Of a stretch of DNA of 33,446 nt, positions 25,861 to 33,289 are shown piece by piece (the stretch's first letter is position 1; every line of letters begins with the position of its first letter). A program made the translations under genes and the position numbers. The notes beneath the pieces were generated by a model that was not told the origin of the DNA, searched no databases, and was given only the letters and a program-made list of their open reading frames with translations. Source of the stretch: Kiritimatiellota bacterium (GTDB lineage: Bacteria > Verrucomicrobiota > Lentisphaeria > Oligosphaerales > JAADHN01); assembly GCA_013151865.1 (NCBI GenBank), contig JAADHN010000152.1, positions 1 through 33,446 on the forward strand. Direction: 5' to 3'.

Positions 25861-26307
25861 CTATCGCTTCTTGCCCTCGGTCACATAAACCACTGCCTGA
25901 TACGAACAGATCTTCTGAAGACTCCCCCGAGGGATCTCGGGCAGGTTGGAACCTGTCTGGAGGTCCTTCTGGTCGCCGCCAAGGTCGGCGCTGGAAGAAG
26001 TGCACGCGACAAGATCGCCGTTTTGGTCGAAAAACGCGATGTTGTACGCAACATGCTTCGGCTTGCCCGAAAGGTTGGATATCTTCGGGGTTGTCCCGAT
26101 GACAAACCTGCCGAAGAAGTTCTGGCCGCGCAGGCTGAACACGACTTGGATGTCTCGGCTCTTCAGAACGAGAGTAAAAGCCCTTTTCCGGTCGAACGGT
26201 CCTCCTTCCCGGAGTGTGCACTTTCCCGATTTCACAATCCTGCCGGGCGCCGCCAGGAGACTCGAGCCGATCACCAGGCCCGCAACTGCCGGCAAGTAGT
26301 TCTTCAT
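25861..26307 (-). CDS. Secreted protein of unknown function (148 aa)
   Basis: This 148-residue protein has a classical signal peptide: KN, then a hydrophobic core (about 5-19) ending in LAA, with likely cleavage near residue 20-22. The mature part is beta-rich: FTLVLKSRDIQVVFSLRG, then VAYNIAFFDQNGDLVAC and a final strand AVVYVTEGKK. The pattern resembles small beta-sandwich domains of the FxLYD kind, but the match is uncertain. Four cysteines (30, 102, 134 and the signal-proximal region excluded) leave room for a disulfide. ATG 26307 has AAGGAGAG about 8 bases upstream. It appears to lead the operon with the glycosyltransferase. Confidence 0.8.
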   Translation of the reverse strand: MKNYLPAVAGLVIGSSLLAAPGRIVKSGKCTLREGGPFDRKRAFTLVLKSRDIQVVFSLRGQNFFGRFVIGTTPKISNLSGKPKHVAYNIAFFDQNGDLVACTSSSADLGGDQKDLQTGSNLPEIPRGSLQKICSYQAVVYVTEGKKR

Positions 26308-26481
26308 CAGTAGTCTCTCCTTTGGTTGGCTGAGCGAAAGCCGGCTCGGTCTGCATTGTCGGAGCAGCTTCACCGCCCTTTCCCTTTCTTGGGCCGCATT
26401 CGCGTTCGTCGGACCCGAGAGGGCCGGACAAATACTGCGAACGCCCCTGAAGGCTTCGTCGCTTTCTCCTTGGACTGCACG

Positions 26482-26520
26482 AAAAAAAGCCGTAACGGGG
26501 CACCCGCATCGCAGCCCGGC
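26482..26520 (-). terminator. Possible terminator after the sulfatase gene
   Basis: On the minus strand a GC-rich segment with GCCG and CGGC ends and an inner GGGC/GCCC pair is followed by seven Ts (26488-26482), about 80-115 bases past the sulfatase stop. The stem is imperfect. The rest of the 290-base gap (26308-26597) likely holds the promoter of the secreted-protein operon, but no clear boxes were found. Confidence 0.35.
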
Positions 26521-26597
26521 GCCTGGAGACGGTTGGGTCGCGAGCGTCCGTCTCGGACCCGCACGCCCCATTCCAGAAGGGGGCGGTCGCGCGACAT

Positions 26598-28535
26598 TCA
26601 TCGGCGTTTTGGGACGTCCGGCGCGAATTCCCAGGCTCTGAGGACCGTCCCGTCCGCTCCGTAGACCCGAATCCAGTCGAACGCGATGCGACCGGGCCCC
26701 GTGGCCGGGTCGATCCGCAGTGCGGTCAGCGGGGTTTCGATGGGGACCCGCACCTCGTATTCGTGCCAGCGGCCGTCCCGCTTCGGGACGAACCCGACCG
26801 ACCGGGTATGGTGGAACGGACGAGCCGGGGCGCCCTGCCAGAACACCTGTCCGTTGCCCGGCGCGTCGGTTGTCATCCGGAAACGTATGAGAAACGGCCC
26901 GGGTTTGCGTGGGAAGGGACCGGAGGTGGACACGAACGGGTCCTTCCCCAACGAGCGCACTTCGAGTGCGCCGCCCTCGAGTGTCAGCGTACAGTAACCG
27001 GACGGGGTCCAACCGGCAACCGGCCGAACCCGATCCGGAGGCAGGCACTTGGGATCGTACGCCGGGTTTGGCTTGGGAATAACGGCTTTGATCTCCGCAA
27101 GGTGCTTCGCGATCAGGGCATCGAGAGCGCGGACCCTCTCGGGATACCGCTCCGCCAAGTTGTGCTCTTCGCCGATGTCCTCCCGCAGATTGTACAATTC
27201 GAATCGATCTTTGCCGCCGACGCCGTCCGCGTAGAATCGAATCAGCTTCCAGTCGCCCCGGCGCACGTAACTCGAGGGGAGGTTGCCGGTGCGGATCACG
27301 TAATGCGGAAAATCGCAGAAAACGGCGTCCCGTTTCAAACGCCCGCCTTTCAGGGCCGGCACGATGCTGATCCCGTCGAACTGCTGGTCTGGACGTGGTT
27401 TCATCTCCAGCATTTCGAGTATGCTCGGGTAGAAATCGATGCTCGAGACGATCTCGTTGCTGACGCTGCCGGGTCGAACGACGCCGGGCCAGACCACCAC
27501 CAGCGGCTCGCGCGTGCCGCCTTCGTAAATGGTGGCTTTCCCGCCCCGCAGCGGGGCGTTGCTGGTGACCGGGGCCGGGCCGGTCTTTTCCTCGGCCCAG
27601 TGCACGCCGCCATTGTCGGAGAAGAAAACAATGATGGTGTTGTCCGTGAGCCCGAGTTCGTCCAGGGCGCGTACCACGCGTCCCACGTTGTCGTCCAGAC
27701 TTTCGACCATGGCGCCCATGATCGGATTTCGCTGGGGATTGTCCGGATGGGCGGCGGCTTTCGCTCGGTATTTGGCGATCAGATCTTTCTTGGCGCCGTA
27801 CGGGGAATGGACCGAAAAACACCAATAGTTGAGAAAGAACGGCTTGTCTCGATGCTTGCGGATGAAACGGACGGCCTCCCGCCCCATCCGGTCCTCGATG
27901 TGTTCGCCCGGCTTGCCTTTGAAATTCGGGAAGCGCCACGGGGCGATGTAGCTCCCGGCCGGTCCCGGCCCGGGCCAGTGGGGGATATCGCTGTCGAAGC
28001 CCTGGTGCAGCGGGTCGTACGGTTCGCGTCCGAGGTGCCACTTGCCGAAATGCCCGGTGGCGTACCCGGCGCTTTGCAGGGCTTCCGCCAGCGTGAAATA
28101 CGGGAGATCGAGCCGGGTGGCGCTCCAGGCGATCAGGGCTTTGCGCCACGGCGGGGCCGCCGGCTGAAGCGTCTCCTCGAGAACGACCGGGGCGATGTGG
28201 CAGACCGGGGCCGTAATGCCGATCCGGGCCGGGTAGAGACCGGTCATGATGCTGGCGCGCGTCGGCGAACAGAGGGGATTGGCCGCGTACGCATTGGTGA
28301 ACCGCATGCCGCGCCGGGCCAGCCGGTCGATGTTCGGCGTCTCGTAAAACGTACTGCCGTACAGCGAGGTGTCGCGCCAGCCCAAGTCGTCGGCCAGGAA
28401 AAACACGAGGTTGGGCGGACGCTTTCCGCCGGCGCCTGCGGCCGCGAGGCCGGCGGGGGCGGCCAATGCCGCGGCGCCCCAACCCAGTTTGCCGAGAAAA
28501 GTCCGACGGGACACGGGCCGGTTTTGTGTGGACAT
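26598..28535 (-). CDS. Tat-exported sulfatase (arylsulfatase A-like)
   Basis: This 645-residue enzyme starts with a twin-arginine signal (SRRTFLGKLGW, RR at 10-11) and hydrophobic Ala-rich helix. The sulfatase signature CSPTR (C89-R93) gives the formylglycine, and D49-D50 (FFLADDLGW) and SDNGG are the calcium ligands. GKWHLG is also conserved. Residues about 510-645 form an extra beta-sandwich-like domain that may bind glycan. C89 must be oxidised by a formylglycine-generating enzyme or anaerobic SME, which is not in the window. It removes sulfate from polysaccharide or ester outside the cytoplasm. ATG 28535 has AGGAG about 8 bases upstream. It lies 204 bases after the propeller protein gene. 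Confidence 0.95.
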   Translation of the reverse strand: MSTQNRPVSRRTFLGKLGWGAAALAAPAGLAAAGAGGKRPPNLVFFLADDLGWRDTSLYGSTFYETPNIDRLARRGMRFTNAYAANPLCSPTRASIMTGLYPARIGITAPVCHIAPVVLEETLQPAAPPWRKALIAWSATRLDLPYFTLAEALQSAGYATGHFGKWHLGREPYDPLHQGFDSDIPHWPGPGPAGSYIAPWRFPNFKGKPGEHIEDRMGREAVRFIRKHRDKPFFLNYWCFSVHSPYGAKKDLIAKYRAKAAAHPDNPQRNPIMGAMVESLDDNVGRVVRALDELGLTDNTIIVFFSDNGGVHWAEEKTGPAPVTSNAPLRGGKATIYEGGTREPLVVVWPGVVRPGSVSNEIVSSIDFYPSILEMLEMKPRPDQQFDGISIVPALKGGRLKRDAVFCDFPHYVIRTGNLPSSYVRRGDWKLIRFYADGVGGKDRFELYNLREDIGEEHNLAERYPERVRALDALIAKHLAEIKAVIPKPNPAYDPKCLPPDRVRPVAGWTPSGYCTLTLEGGALEVRSLGKDPFVSTSGPFPRKPGPFLIRFRMTTDAPGNGQVFWQGAPARPFHHTRSVGFVPKRDGRWHEYEVRVPIETPLTALRIDPATGPGRIAFDWIRVYGADGTVLRAWEFAPDVPKRR

Positions 28536-28739
28536 GGAAAGACTCCTGCCGACAGAGTGCTGGGGCGCGCCGGCGGCGGAAATGGGTCCACTCCGAACCC
28601 CCGAACAGGGCGGGCGCCGTCATTCGAAACCGCACGAACCTTGCCTGCGCGCCGGCGTCGTCCGCCCATTTCCGGTCCCGCGGCCGGGTGTTTTCCTTCC
28701 CCGCTTCCGGCTTCGCCCGTCGCTCCCGGGCGTCTCCGC

Positions 28740-31700
28740 CTACTTGGTCGCTCCACCGCGGGCTGCGGACTTTGCGAGACCGGGGAGCGCGTACAGCTCC
28801 AGGTCGAAACTGATGTCCGAACTGCTCGGGTATGCCTGGTGCACCTCGACCGCCAGAACATTGCGGCCGGGCTTCAGCAATTCGACCGGGACCGAGGCCG
28901 GGTAGAACGTCTTCTCCCGGTCGCCGGCGGTTACGGACGCCGCCGGTGTGGCAAGAGTGATCTTGCCTTTCGGCATGTTGCTGCGGAAGGCCTCGACCCC
29001 GTTGAGGTAAACCACCGCACCGTCGTCTCGGAGGAGTCCGGCCACGAGCGTCTTGAACTGCTTCGGGTCCGCCACGGTGAACGTCCGGCGGAAACAGGCG
29101 GTCATGGCCTTGTGTTTCGGGTCTTTCCCGTACTTGAGGACGGTGGCCTCATCGTGGTCGCCGTACCCGAGCTGGGCCGCGCCTTCCGGCCATTTCTCGT
29201 CGTCGAACCCGGGGGCGGTCCAGCCCGCGGGAGGCGCAACGCCGTTGTCGAGGTATTTCCACGTGCTGCCTGGGGCAACCAGGATACGGCCGTCCTTCCG
29301 GGCTGCGGCGAGAGCGCGGGCCGCAGCCGGGTCCCCCCCGACTTTTGCCGGGGCCGGACCCGAAACGGCCTTGGGTGCTTTGGCCAGGGGCTCGGGCCGG
29401 GCCCATTTCGCCGTTTCCGGCATGTACACCATGGCGAACGAAGTCTGGATCGGGTAATTGCAGACGCAGCCCACCGCCAGGTTCGGCACGTTCAGCAAAC
29501 CGTCCGCCGCCACCAGGCTGGCATCGCACCCGGAACGGATGTTGCGGAGCCAGTAGCGGTCGAGCGTTGGCTTCCCGATGTCCGTGTATGAGACGAACGC
29601 ATCCCGGACGAACTCCAGGCGCGTACCCACCACGGCGTAATTGCAGCCGTGCTTCCGCATGGGCAGGCTGCGCTGCATCTGCTGCCGGCCGGTGCGGATG
29701 TCCAGCACCAGCCCGGCCTGCGTAATGCACGTCTTGGCACGGATGATCACCGGTTGAGCGCTGCCGCCTTTGCGTTCCCAGAGTTTCTTGCCTGTGTCGG
29801 CATCGAGCCCATAAATGTTGCTGCTTCGCCCCGCCAGAAGCACTCTGTTGTTGCTCGAATACCCGAGCCAGTCGTCGCGGGAGCGCTGGCCGAGCCAGTT
29901 GCCGGTCGGGAAGTTCTCGTATGGGCTGGTGATCTTCTGTTGCCACTGAACCGCCCCGGTCCGAGCGTCCAGGGCCAGAATGGTCGATTCCACGGTCGAC
30001 AGCGCCACGCCGCGCCGGACCAGGCGCGCACCCTCGACGGGAGAAAAGGAATCCGTGCAGAATACTCGCCCGTCGCCCACCGCGAATGCATTGTTGTTGA
30101 AGCGATTCGCCGCCTCGCGCCGCCAGAGTTGTTTGCCGGTGTTCCGGTCCAGGGCCACCAGGACCTTGCTGTCCCAAAGCCCGCCGACCTGCATCAGTGT
30201 GTAGGCCCCGCCCGCGATGTCGCCGAAACCCACCGCGACCGTGACCGTGTTTTCGGCCACACGAATGTCGCGCGCGACCGGTTTGTCTCGGGCCGGACGC
30301 CCCGTATCGAGCTTGACCTCCATCCGGTTCGCGCCGGTCTCTGCATCGAGGACGATCAGGCGGTCCGCATCCGCCACGTAGACCGCATCCGGAAGCGAGA
30401 CGTAGCGCGTGAAGCGTCCGACCTGCCGATTCCAAAGCTGCCGGCCCGTGTATGCATCAAGCGCGCAGAGCGTGGCGGGAGACCGCTGCCGCAGGACAAT
30501 CACCCGGCCCCCGGCGACCTGCGGCTTCACGCCCGCACCATAGTCGCGGTATTTGTAGAAACCGTATCCGTCGCCGTCGCCGTACCAGAGAATGCCGAGA
30601 GGAGGGCGGACTCGTTCGTCGCGCGAGAAATACGTGCGGGCGGCGTCGGCGCATTCGTGTGTCCAGTCGGCCGCTCCCGGCAGTTTCCCCGGACGGCGGA
30701 GCACGCTCCAGGCGCCCCGGCGCTCGATCCGGGCGTTCTCCTCGAAGGCCGGCGGGCGGACCTTGGTTGCCAGGGCCGCGTGCGCCGTCCGCGAGGTCCG
30801 CAGCAGCATCGTGCCGCCGTACGGCCGCAGACTCCGAAACAATGCCTGCGCCCGCCGTGCGAGGTCCGCAGAATCGGCGAGTTCCGCCACAATCAGGTTC
30901 GCCAGGAACGGCGGCAGACGAAACGCCGTCGGATCGCCTTCCGTTTCAAACACTTCGACGCGATCCCCGTACACGCCGGCGGCAACCAGTGCGTCCCGGA
31001 GCGCCTTGACCGTCGGTGCCTTCGACAGGACCGCAACGACTCGCTGTCCCGGTGTGGCCAGCAGGGCGGCAATCAGCTCCGGAGTGTTGCGGACGCCGAG
31101 CAACACGACGAAACCGGACGTGGCCCCACTGACCGTGATCATTTCTTTTGCGGCGTTCGCAATCGCGGCGGGCGGTGCGCGCAGGGGAACGGTGCGGAGC
31201 GGAAAACGTTTCGCCGTCCGCGCGTCCCCTGTGGCATTCCCGAGGCAGAGCAGCTTGCCGTCGAGCGTGCCGATGAAGAGTTTGCCGTCCGCCGCGGCCA
31301 GTGTGGCCGGCTCGCTCTCCAGCTCCATCGACCATGCGAGACGCGGTTTGTCGTCTTTCGTTTTCGGAAGATCCACCGCCAAAAGAGTGCGTCCCGTATT
31401 GCCGTACAATCGGTTCCCCGCCAGCACCAGCGCCCGGCTGTTCGGGCGTTTCCCCGCCTGGGGTGTGTGCAAGGCCCAAAGTCGCGGCAGGTCCCAGCGC
31501 AACGGTTTGAATTCCCTGCCGCCCTGCGTCTTCGTGTACTCGGTCAGTTTCGGACGGGTCAGGTCATAGCCGTAGAACACACCGTTGTCCAGCCCGTAGA
31601 CCCGCGTCGACGTGACCACGCTCCAGGCATTGCATCCCGGCATGAATTTATAGGAGAAGAACGGTCCCTCGAACAAGTCCCATTTGGTCACGTCGAAACC

Positions 31701-32690
31701 TTGCGGGGCATTTTTCCCGGCGGCTTTCCACTTGCTGCCCATCTCGCGACCCGTATCGACGCTTACCACCGCCGCCCGCCCCACGAACGCAACACGTTCC
31801 GAAGCCGTGACTCGACAGTGTCCCCGGCGGTATCCCTGAATGTAATAGAGCAGTTTGCCCGTCCTCCGGTCGAGACCGGCCGGCATGGACCGCCCGTTGG
31901 GGACCAGCAACCTGTCGCCGACTGCGAGCAGGTACCCCTGCGGCGACAGACCGGCGGAGTAGATCTCGTTATGATCGATCCGGGTCCCCGGGATCCAATA
32001 GCCGGCCTCGTTCGTCCAGACCGGCTTGCCCGTCGCCCCGTTCACAGCGCGGATGTACACACCGAGCGTCGGCCAGATCCCCGCCGCGAAATACACCGTG
32101 CCGTCACTCGCGACCACAGGCCCCCCACGCGCCGCCCACCGGGATACCAGCCGATTGTTCCCCAGTTGTCGGCGGGGTTCCTGCCCCGAACCGTTGACTT
32201 TCCACAGGAGTCTGCCGGTCGCGGCATCCAGGGCATAGAGGAAACCGTCGTCCGAGACAGCGAAAACACGGTCCTTCCAGACCGCCGGGGCAAATCGGGC
32301 CGGACCGGCTGTATAGAAAGACCAAAGGGGTTCGCCGGTGTCCGCGTTCCAGGCCCGGATGCTGCCGTCCACCGGAGACGCAATGAACAGGCGCTTGCCC
32401 GCGATCACCGGTTCATAGGCGAGATCGAACTGGTTTCGGGGTTCCTCCGGCCAAGCCGGGGCGATGGCCGGGAATTCCCGCACCCACTCGAGTTGCAAGC
32501 GGGTGGGCAATGCCTCGGTCGTGGCGCCGCTCCGCAGCGGATCGTGTCGCCACATGGGCCAGTCTCCGGCGAAGCAGGCCAGTCCGCCGGCGGCCAAGAC
32601 ACCAACCAGGGAGCGTTGCAGAAACAGCGCTCGCACGTTCGGTCGGCGACGGGACAGGCGACGGTTCGGTTTGGAGAAGAACAGATGCAT
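28740..32690 (-). CDS. Exported PQQ-like double propeller protein with inserted methyltransferase-like domain
   Basis: This 1316-residue protein has an Arg-rich N-region and hydrophobic stretch (27-41) acting as signal peptide, then DWPMWRHDPLRSG. Residues about 60-500 form a first beta propeller of PQQ/BamB-type repeats (WNADTGEPLW, LDAATGRLLW). Residues about 505-672 look like a class I SAM-methyltransferase fold (FVVLLGVRNTPELIAALL... LRPYGG), with altered ligand motifs. Residues about 695-1115 form a second propeller (LDAYTGRQLW, LDRNTGKQLW). The C-terminal 200 residues resemble a galactose-binding-like jelly roll (WTAPGFDDEKWPEG, AVVYLNGVEAFRSN). Such giant proteins are typical of Planctomycetes and Verrucomicrobia. 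ATG 32690 is supported by GGGAGG about 8 bases upstream; a farther start at 32966 would run through the promoter region. Confidence 0.88.
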   Translation of the reverse strand: MHLFFSKPNRRLSRRRPNVRALFLQRSLVGVLAAGGLACFAGDWPMWRHDPLRSGATTEALPTRLQLEWVREFPAIAPAWPEEPRNQFDLAYEPVIAGKRLFIASPVDGSIRAWNADTGEPLWSFYTAGPARFAPAVWKDRVFAVSDDGFLYALDAATGRLLWKVNGSGQEPRRQLGNNRLVSRWAARGGPVVASDGTVYFAAGIWPTLGVYIRAVNGATGKPVWTNEAGYWIPGTRIDHNEIYSAGLSPQGYLLAVGDRLLVPNGRSMPAGLDRRTGKLLYYIQGYRRGHCRVTASERVAFVGRAAVVSVDTGREMGSKWKAAGKNAPQGFDVTKWDLFEGPFFSYKFMPGCNAWSVVTSTRVYGLDNGVFYGYDLTRPKLTEYTKTQGGREFKPLRWDLPRLWALHTPQAGKRPNSRALVLAGNRLYGNTGRTLLAVDLPKTKDDKPRLAWSMELESEPATLAAADGKLFIGTLDGKLLCLGNATGDARTAKRFPLRTVPLRAPPAAIANAAKEMITVSGATSGFVVLLGVRNTPELIAALLATPGQRVVAVLSKAPTVKALRDALVAAGVYGDRVEVFETEGDPTAFRLPPFLANLIVAELADSADLARRAQALFRSLRPYGGTMLLRTSRTAHAALATKVRPPAFEENARIERRGAWSVLRRPGKLPGAADWTHECADAARTYFSRDERVRPPLGILWYGDGDGYGFYKYRDYGAGVKPQVAGGRVIVLRQRSPATLCALDAYTGRQLWNRQVGRFTRYVSLPDAVYVADADRLIVLDAETGANRMEVKLDTGRPARDKPVARDIRVAENTVTVAVGFGDIAGGAYTLMQVGGLWDSKVLVALDRNTGKQLWRREAANRFNNNAFAVGDGRVFCTDSFSPVEGARLVRRGVALSTVESTILALDARTGAVQWQQKITSPYENFPTGNWLGQRSRDDWLGYSSNNRVLLAGRSSNIYGLDADTGKKLWERKGGSAQPVIIRAKTCITQAGLVLDIRTGRQQMQRSLPMRKHGCNYAVVGTRLEFVRDAFVSYTDIGKPTLDRYWLRNIRSGCDASLVAADGLLNVPNLAVGCVCNYPIQTSFAMVYMPETAKWARPEPLAKAPKAVSGPAPAKVGGDPAAARALAAARKDGRILVAPGSTWKYLDNGVAPPAGWTAPGFDDEKWPEGAAQLGYGDHDEATVLKYGKDPKHKAMTACFRRTFTVADPKQFKTLVAGLLRDDGAVVYLNGVEAFRSNMPKGKITLATPAASVTAGDREKTFYPASVPVELLKPGRNVLAVEVHQAYPSSSDISFDLELYALPGLAKSAARGGATK

Positions 32691-32825
32691 GGCTGTGACC
32701 TCCCGGAAGAAGTCCGCGACACCCGGCAAACGGCTGGGCACGTCGGACTCGACTTGGAAAGTAACCTCCCCGCCCGGAATCGCAACCCGGCGGTCAGGCG
32801 TGTCGGCCGGCTCGAAACAATCGGA

Positions 32826-32871
32826 GTCCGGACGAACTTTCCGCCTCTGCGGTATCGTCCGGACAATACCG
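32826..32871. promoter_or_regulatory. Two operator-like GTCCGGAC palindromes
   Basis: GTCCGGAC occurs at 32826-32833 and 32857-32864, 31 bases apart (about three helical turns). The second copy lies inside a 22-base near-perfect palindrome (32850-32871) with outer arms CGGTAT and ATACCG and only one mismatched pair. It lies in the 285-base gap between the propeller gene (minus) and tRNA-Asn (plus). It most likely regulates the propeller gene; the binding protein is unknown. Confidence 0.4.
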
Positions 32872-32911
32872 AGTCGCCCCGTCTCTCGGCCCGTTTTTTG
32901 GCTTTTGCGGA

Positions 32912-32939
32912 TTGACTTCACGCCCCCGACTGTTAGAGT
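32912..32939 (+). promoter_or_regulatory. Predicted promoter of tRNA-Asn
   Basis: TTGACT (32912-32917) and TAGAGT (32934-32939) are separated by 16 bases. TG at 32931-32932, one base before the -10 box, adds an extended -10 element. The tRNA begins 37 bases after the -10 box, leaving a short 5' leader. It is a sequence-based prediction. Confidence 0.6.
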
Positions 32940-32975
32940 ATGGCTCGATTTGTCTTTGTCAGGCACATGTTCTGC

Positions 32976-33050
32976 TCCGGCGTAGCTCAGCGGTAGAGTA
33001 GGTGGCTGTTAACCACTTGGTCGTAGGTTCGAATCCTACCGCCGGAGCCA
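32976..33050 (+). tRNA. tRNA-Asn (anticodon GUU)
   Basis: This 75-base gene folds fully: acceptor TCCGGCG/CGCCGGA, D stem GCTC/GAGT, anticodon stem GGTGG/CCACT with loop CTGTTAA (anticodon GTT), and T stem GTAGG/CCTAC with loop TTCGAAT. The 3' CCA is encoded and the discriminator base is G. All stems pair, so the gene is intact. An upstream promoter and a downstream terminator are present. Confidence 0.97.
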
Positions 33051-33059
33051 TTTTTTTGA

Positions 33060-33096
33060 ACCCGGGACGTGCTTTTGCGTCTCGGGTCTTTCTTTG
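33060..33096 (+). terminator. Rho-independent terminator after tRNA-Asn
   Basis: CCCGGGACG (33061-33069) pairs with CGTCTCGGG (33078-33086) with one G-T pair, around an eight-base loop, followed by TCTTTCTTTG. The stem plus T-rich tail is a clear intrinsic terminator. Seven Ts also follow the CCA directly at 33051. Confidence 0.8.
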
Positions 33097-33099
33097 TCG

Positions 33100-33260
33100 T
33101 CCGGCGGTGGGATGAGAACCGTAGGTTCGAGCCGAGCGAACGACAATGAGCGAGACGGGCCGCCCGCGAAGCGGGTCGGCAACGAGGCCATAGGCCGAAG
33201 TGGCAATCCTACCACTGGCCTGTCTCGCCGTAGCCGATAGGCCAAGGCGGAAGCCATTTT
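33100..33260 (+). repeat. Degenerate tRNA-Asn copy interrupted by palindromic inserts
   Basis: Four blocks of the upstream tRNA recur in the same order: TCCGGCG (33100-33106), CGTAGGTTCGA (33120-33130), AATCCTACC (33205-33213) and GGAAGCCATTTT (33249-33260; the tRNA has GGAGCCATTTT). The D and anticodon arms are replaced by 13 bases. The T loop is split by a 74-base insert, and the acceptor region by about 35 bases. The inserts contain a hairpin CCCGC-GAA-GCGGG (33163-33175) and a long-range stem GCGAGACGGGCC (33150-33161) with GGCCTGTCTCGC (33217-33228), fully paired in RNA with one G-U. It lies directly before a GIY-YIG nuclease gene. Confidence 0.75.
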
Positions 33261-33289
33261 CCAGAACGCCCGGCCCGTTTTGTTTTCCG

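Noticed and set aside
25861-28635. One 924-residue minus-strand frame
   Set aside because: Only the last 148 residues (secreted protein) are real; the rest is a shifted reading of the sulfatase gene and the intergenic gap.
26763-29591. Long plus-strand open frame opposite the sulfatase
   Set aside because: The minus strand holds a complete sulfatase with CSPTR and Tat signal; the plus-strand frame has no family features and crosses the gap into the next gene.
29649-32915. Very long open frame on the plus strand, opposite the propeller gene
   Set aside because: Its composition is Arg/Pro/Gly/His-rich with no domain, and the minus strand encodes a recognisable exported propeller protein with signal peptide and ribosome-binding site. 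Such frames arise opposite GC-rich genes.
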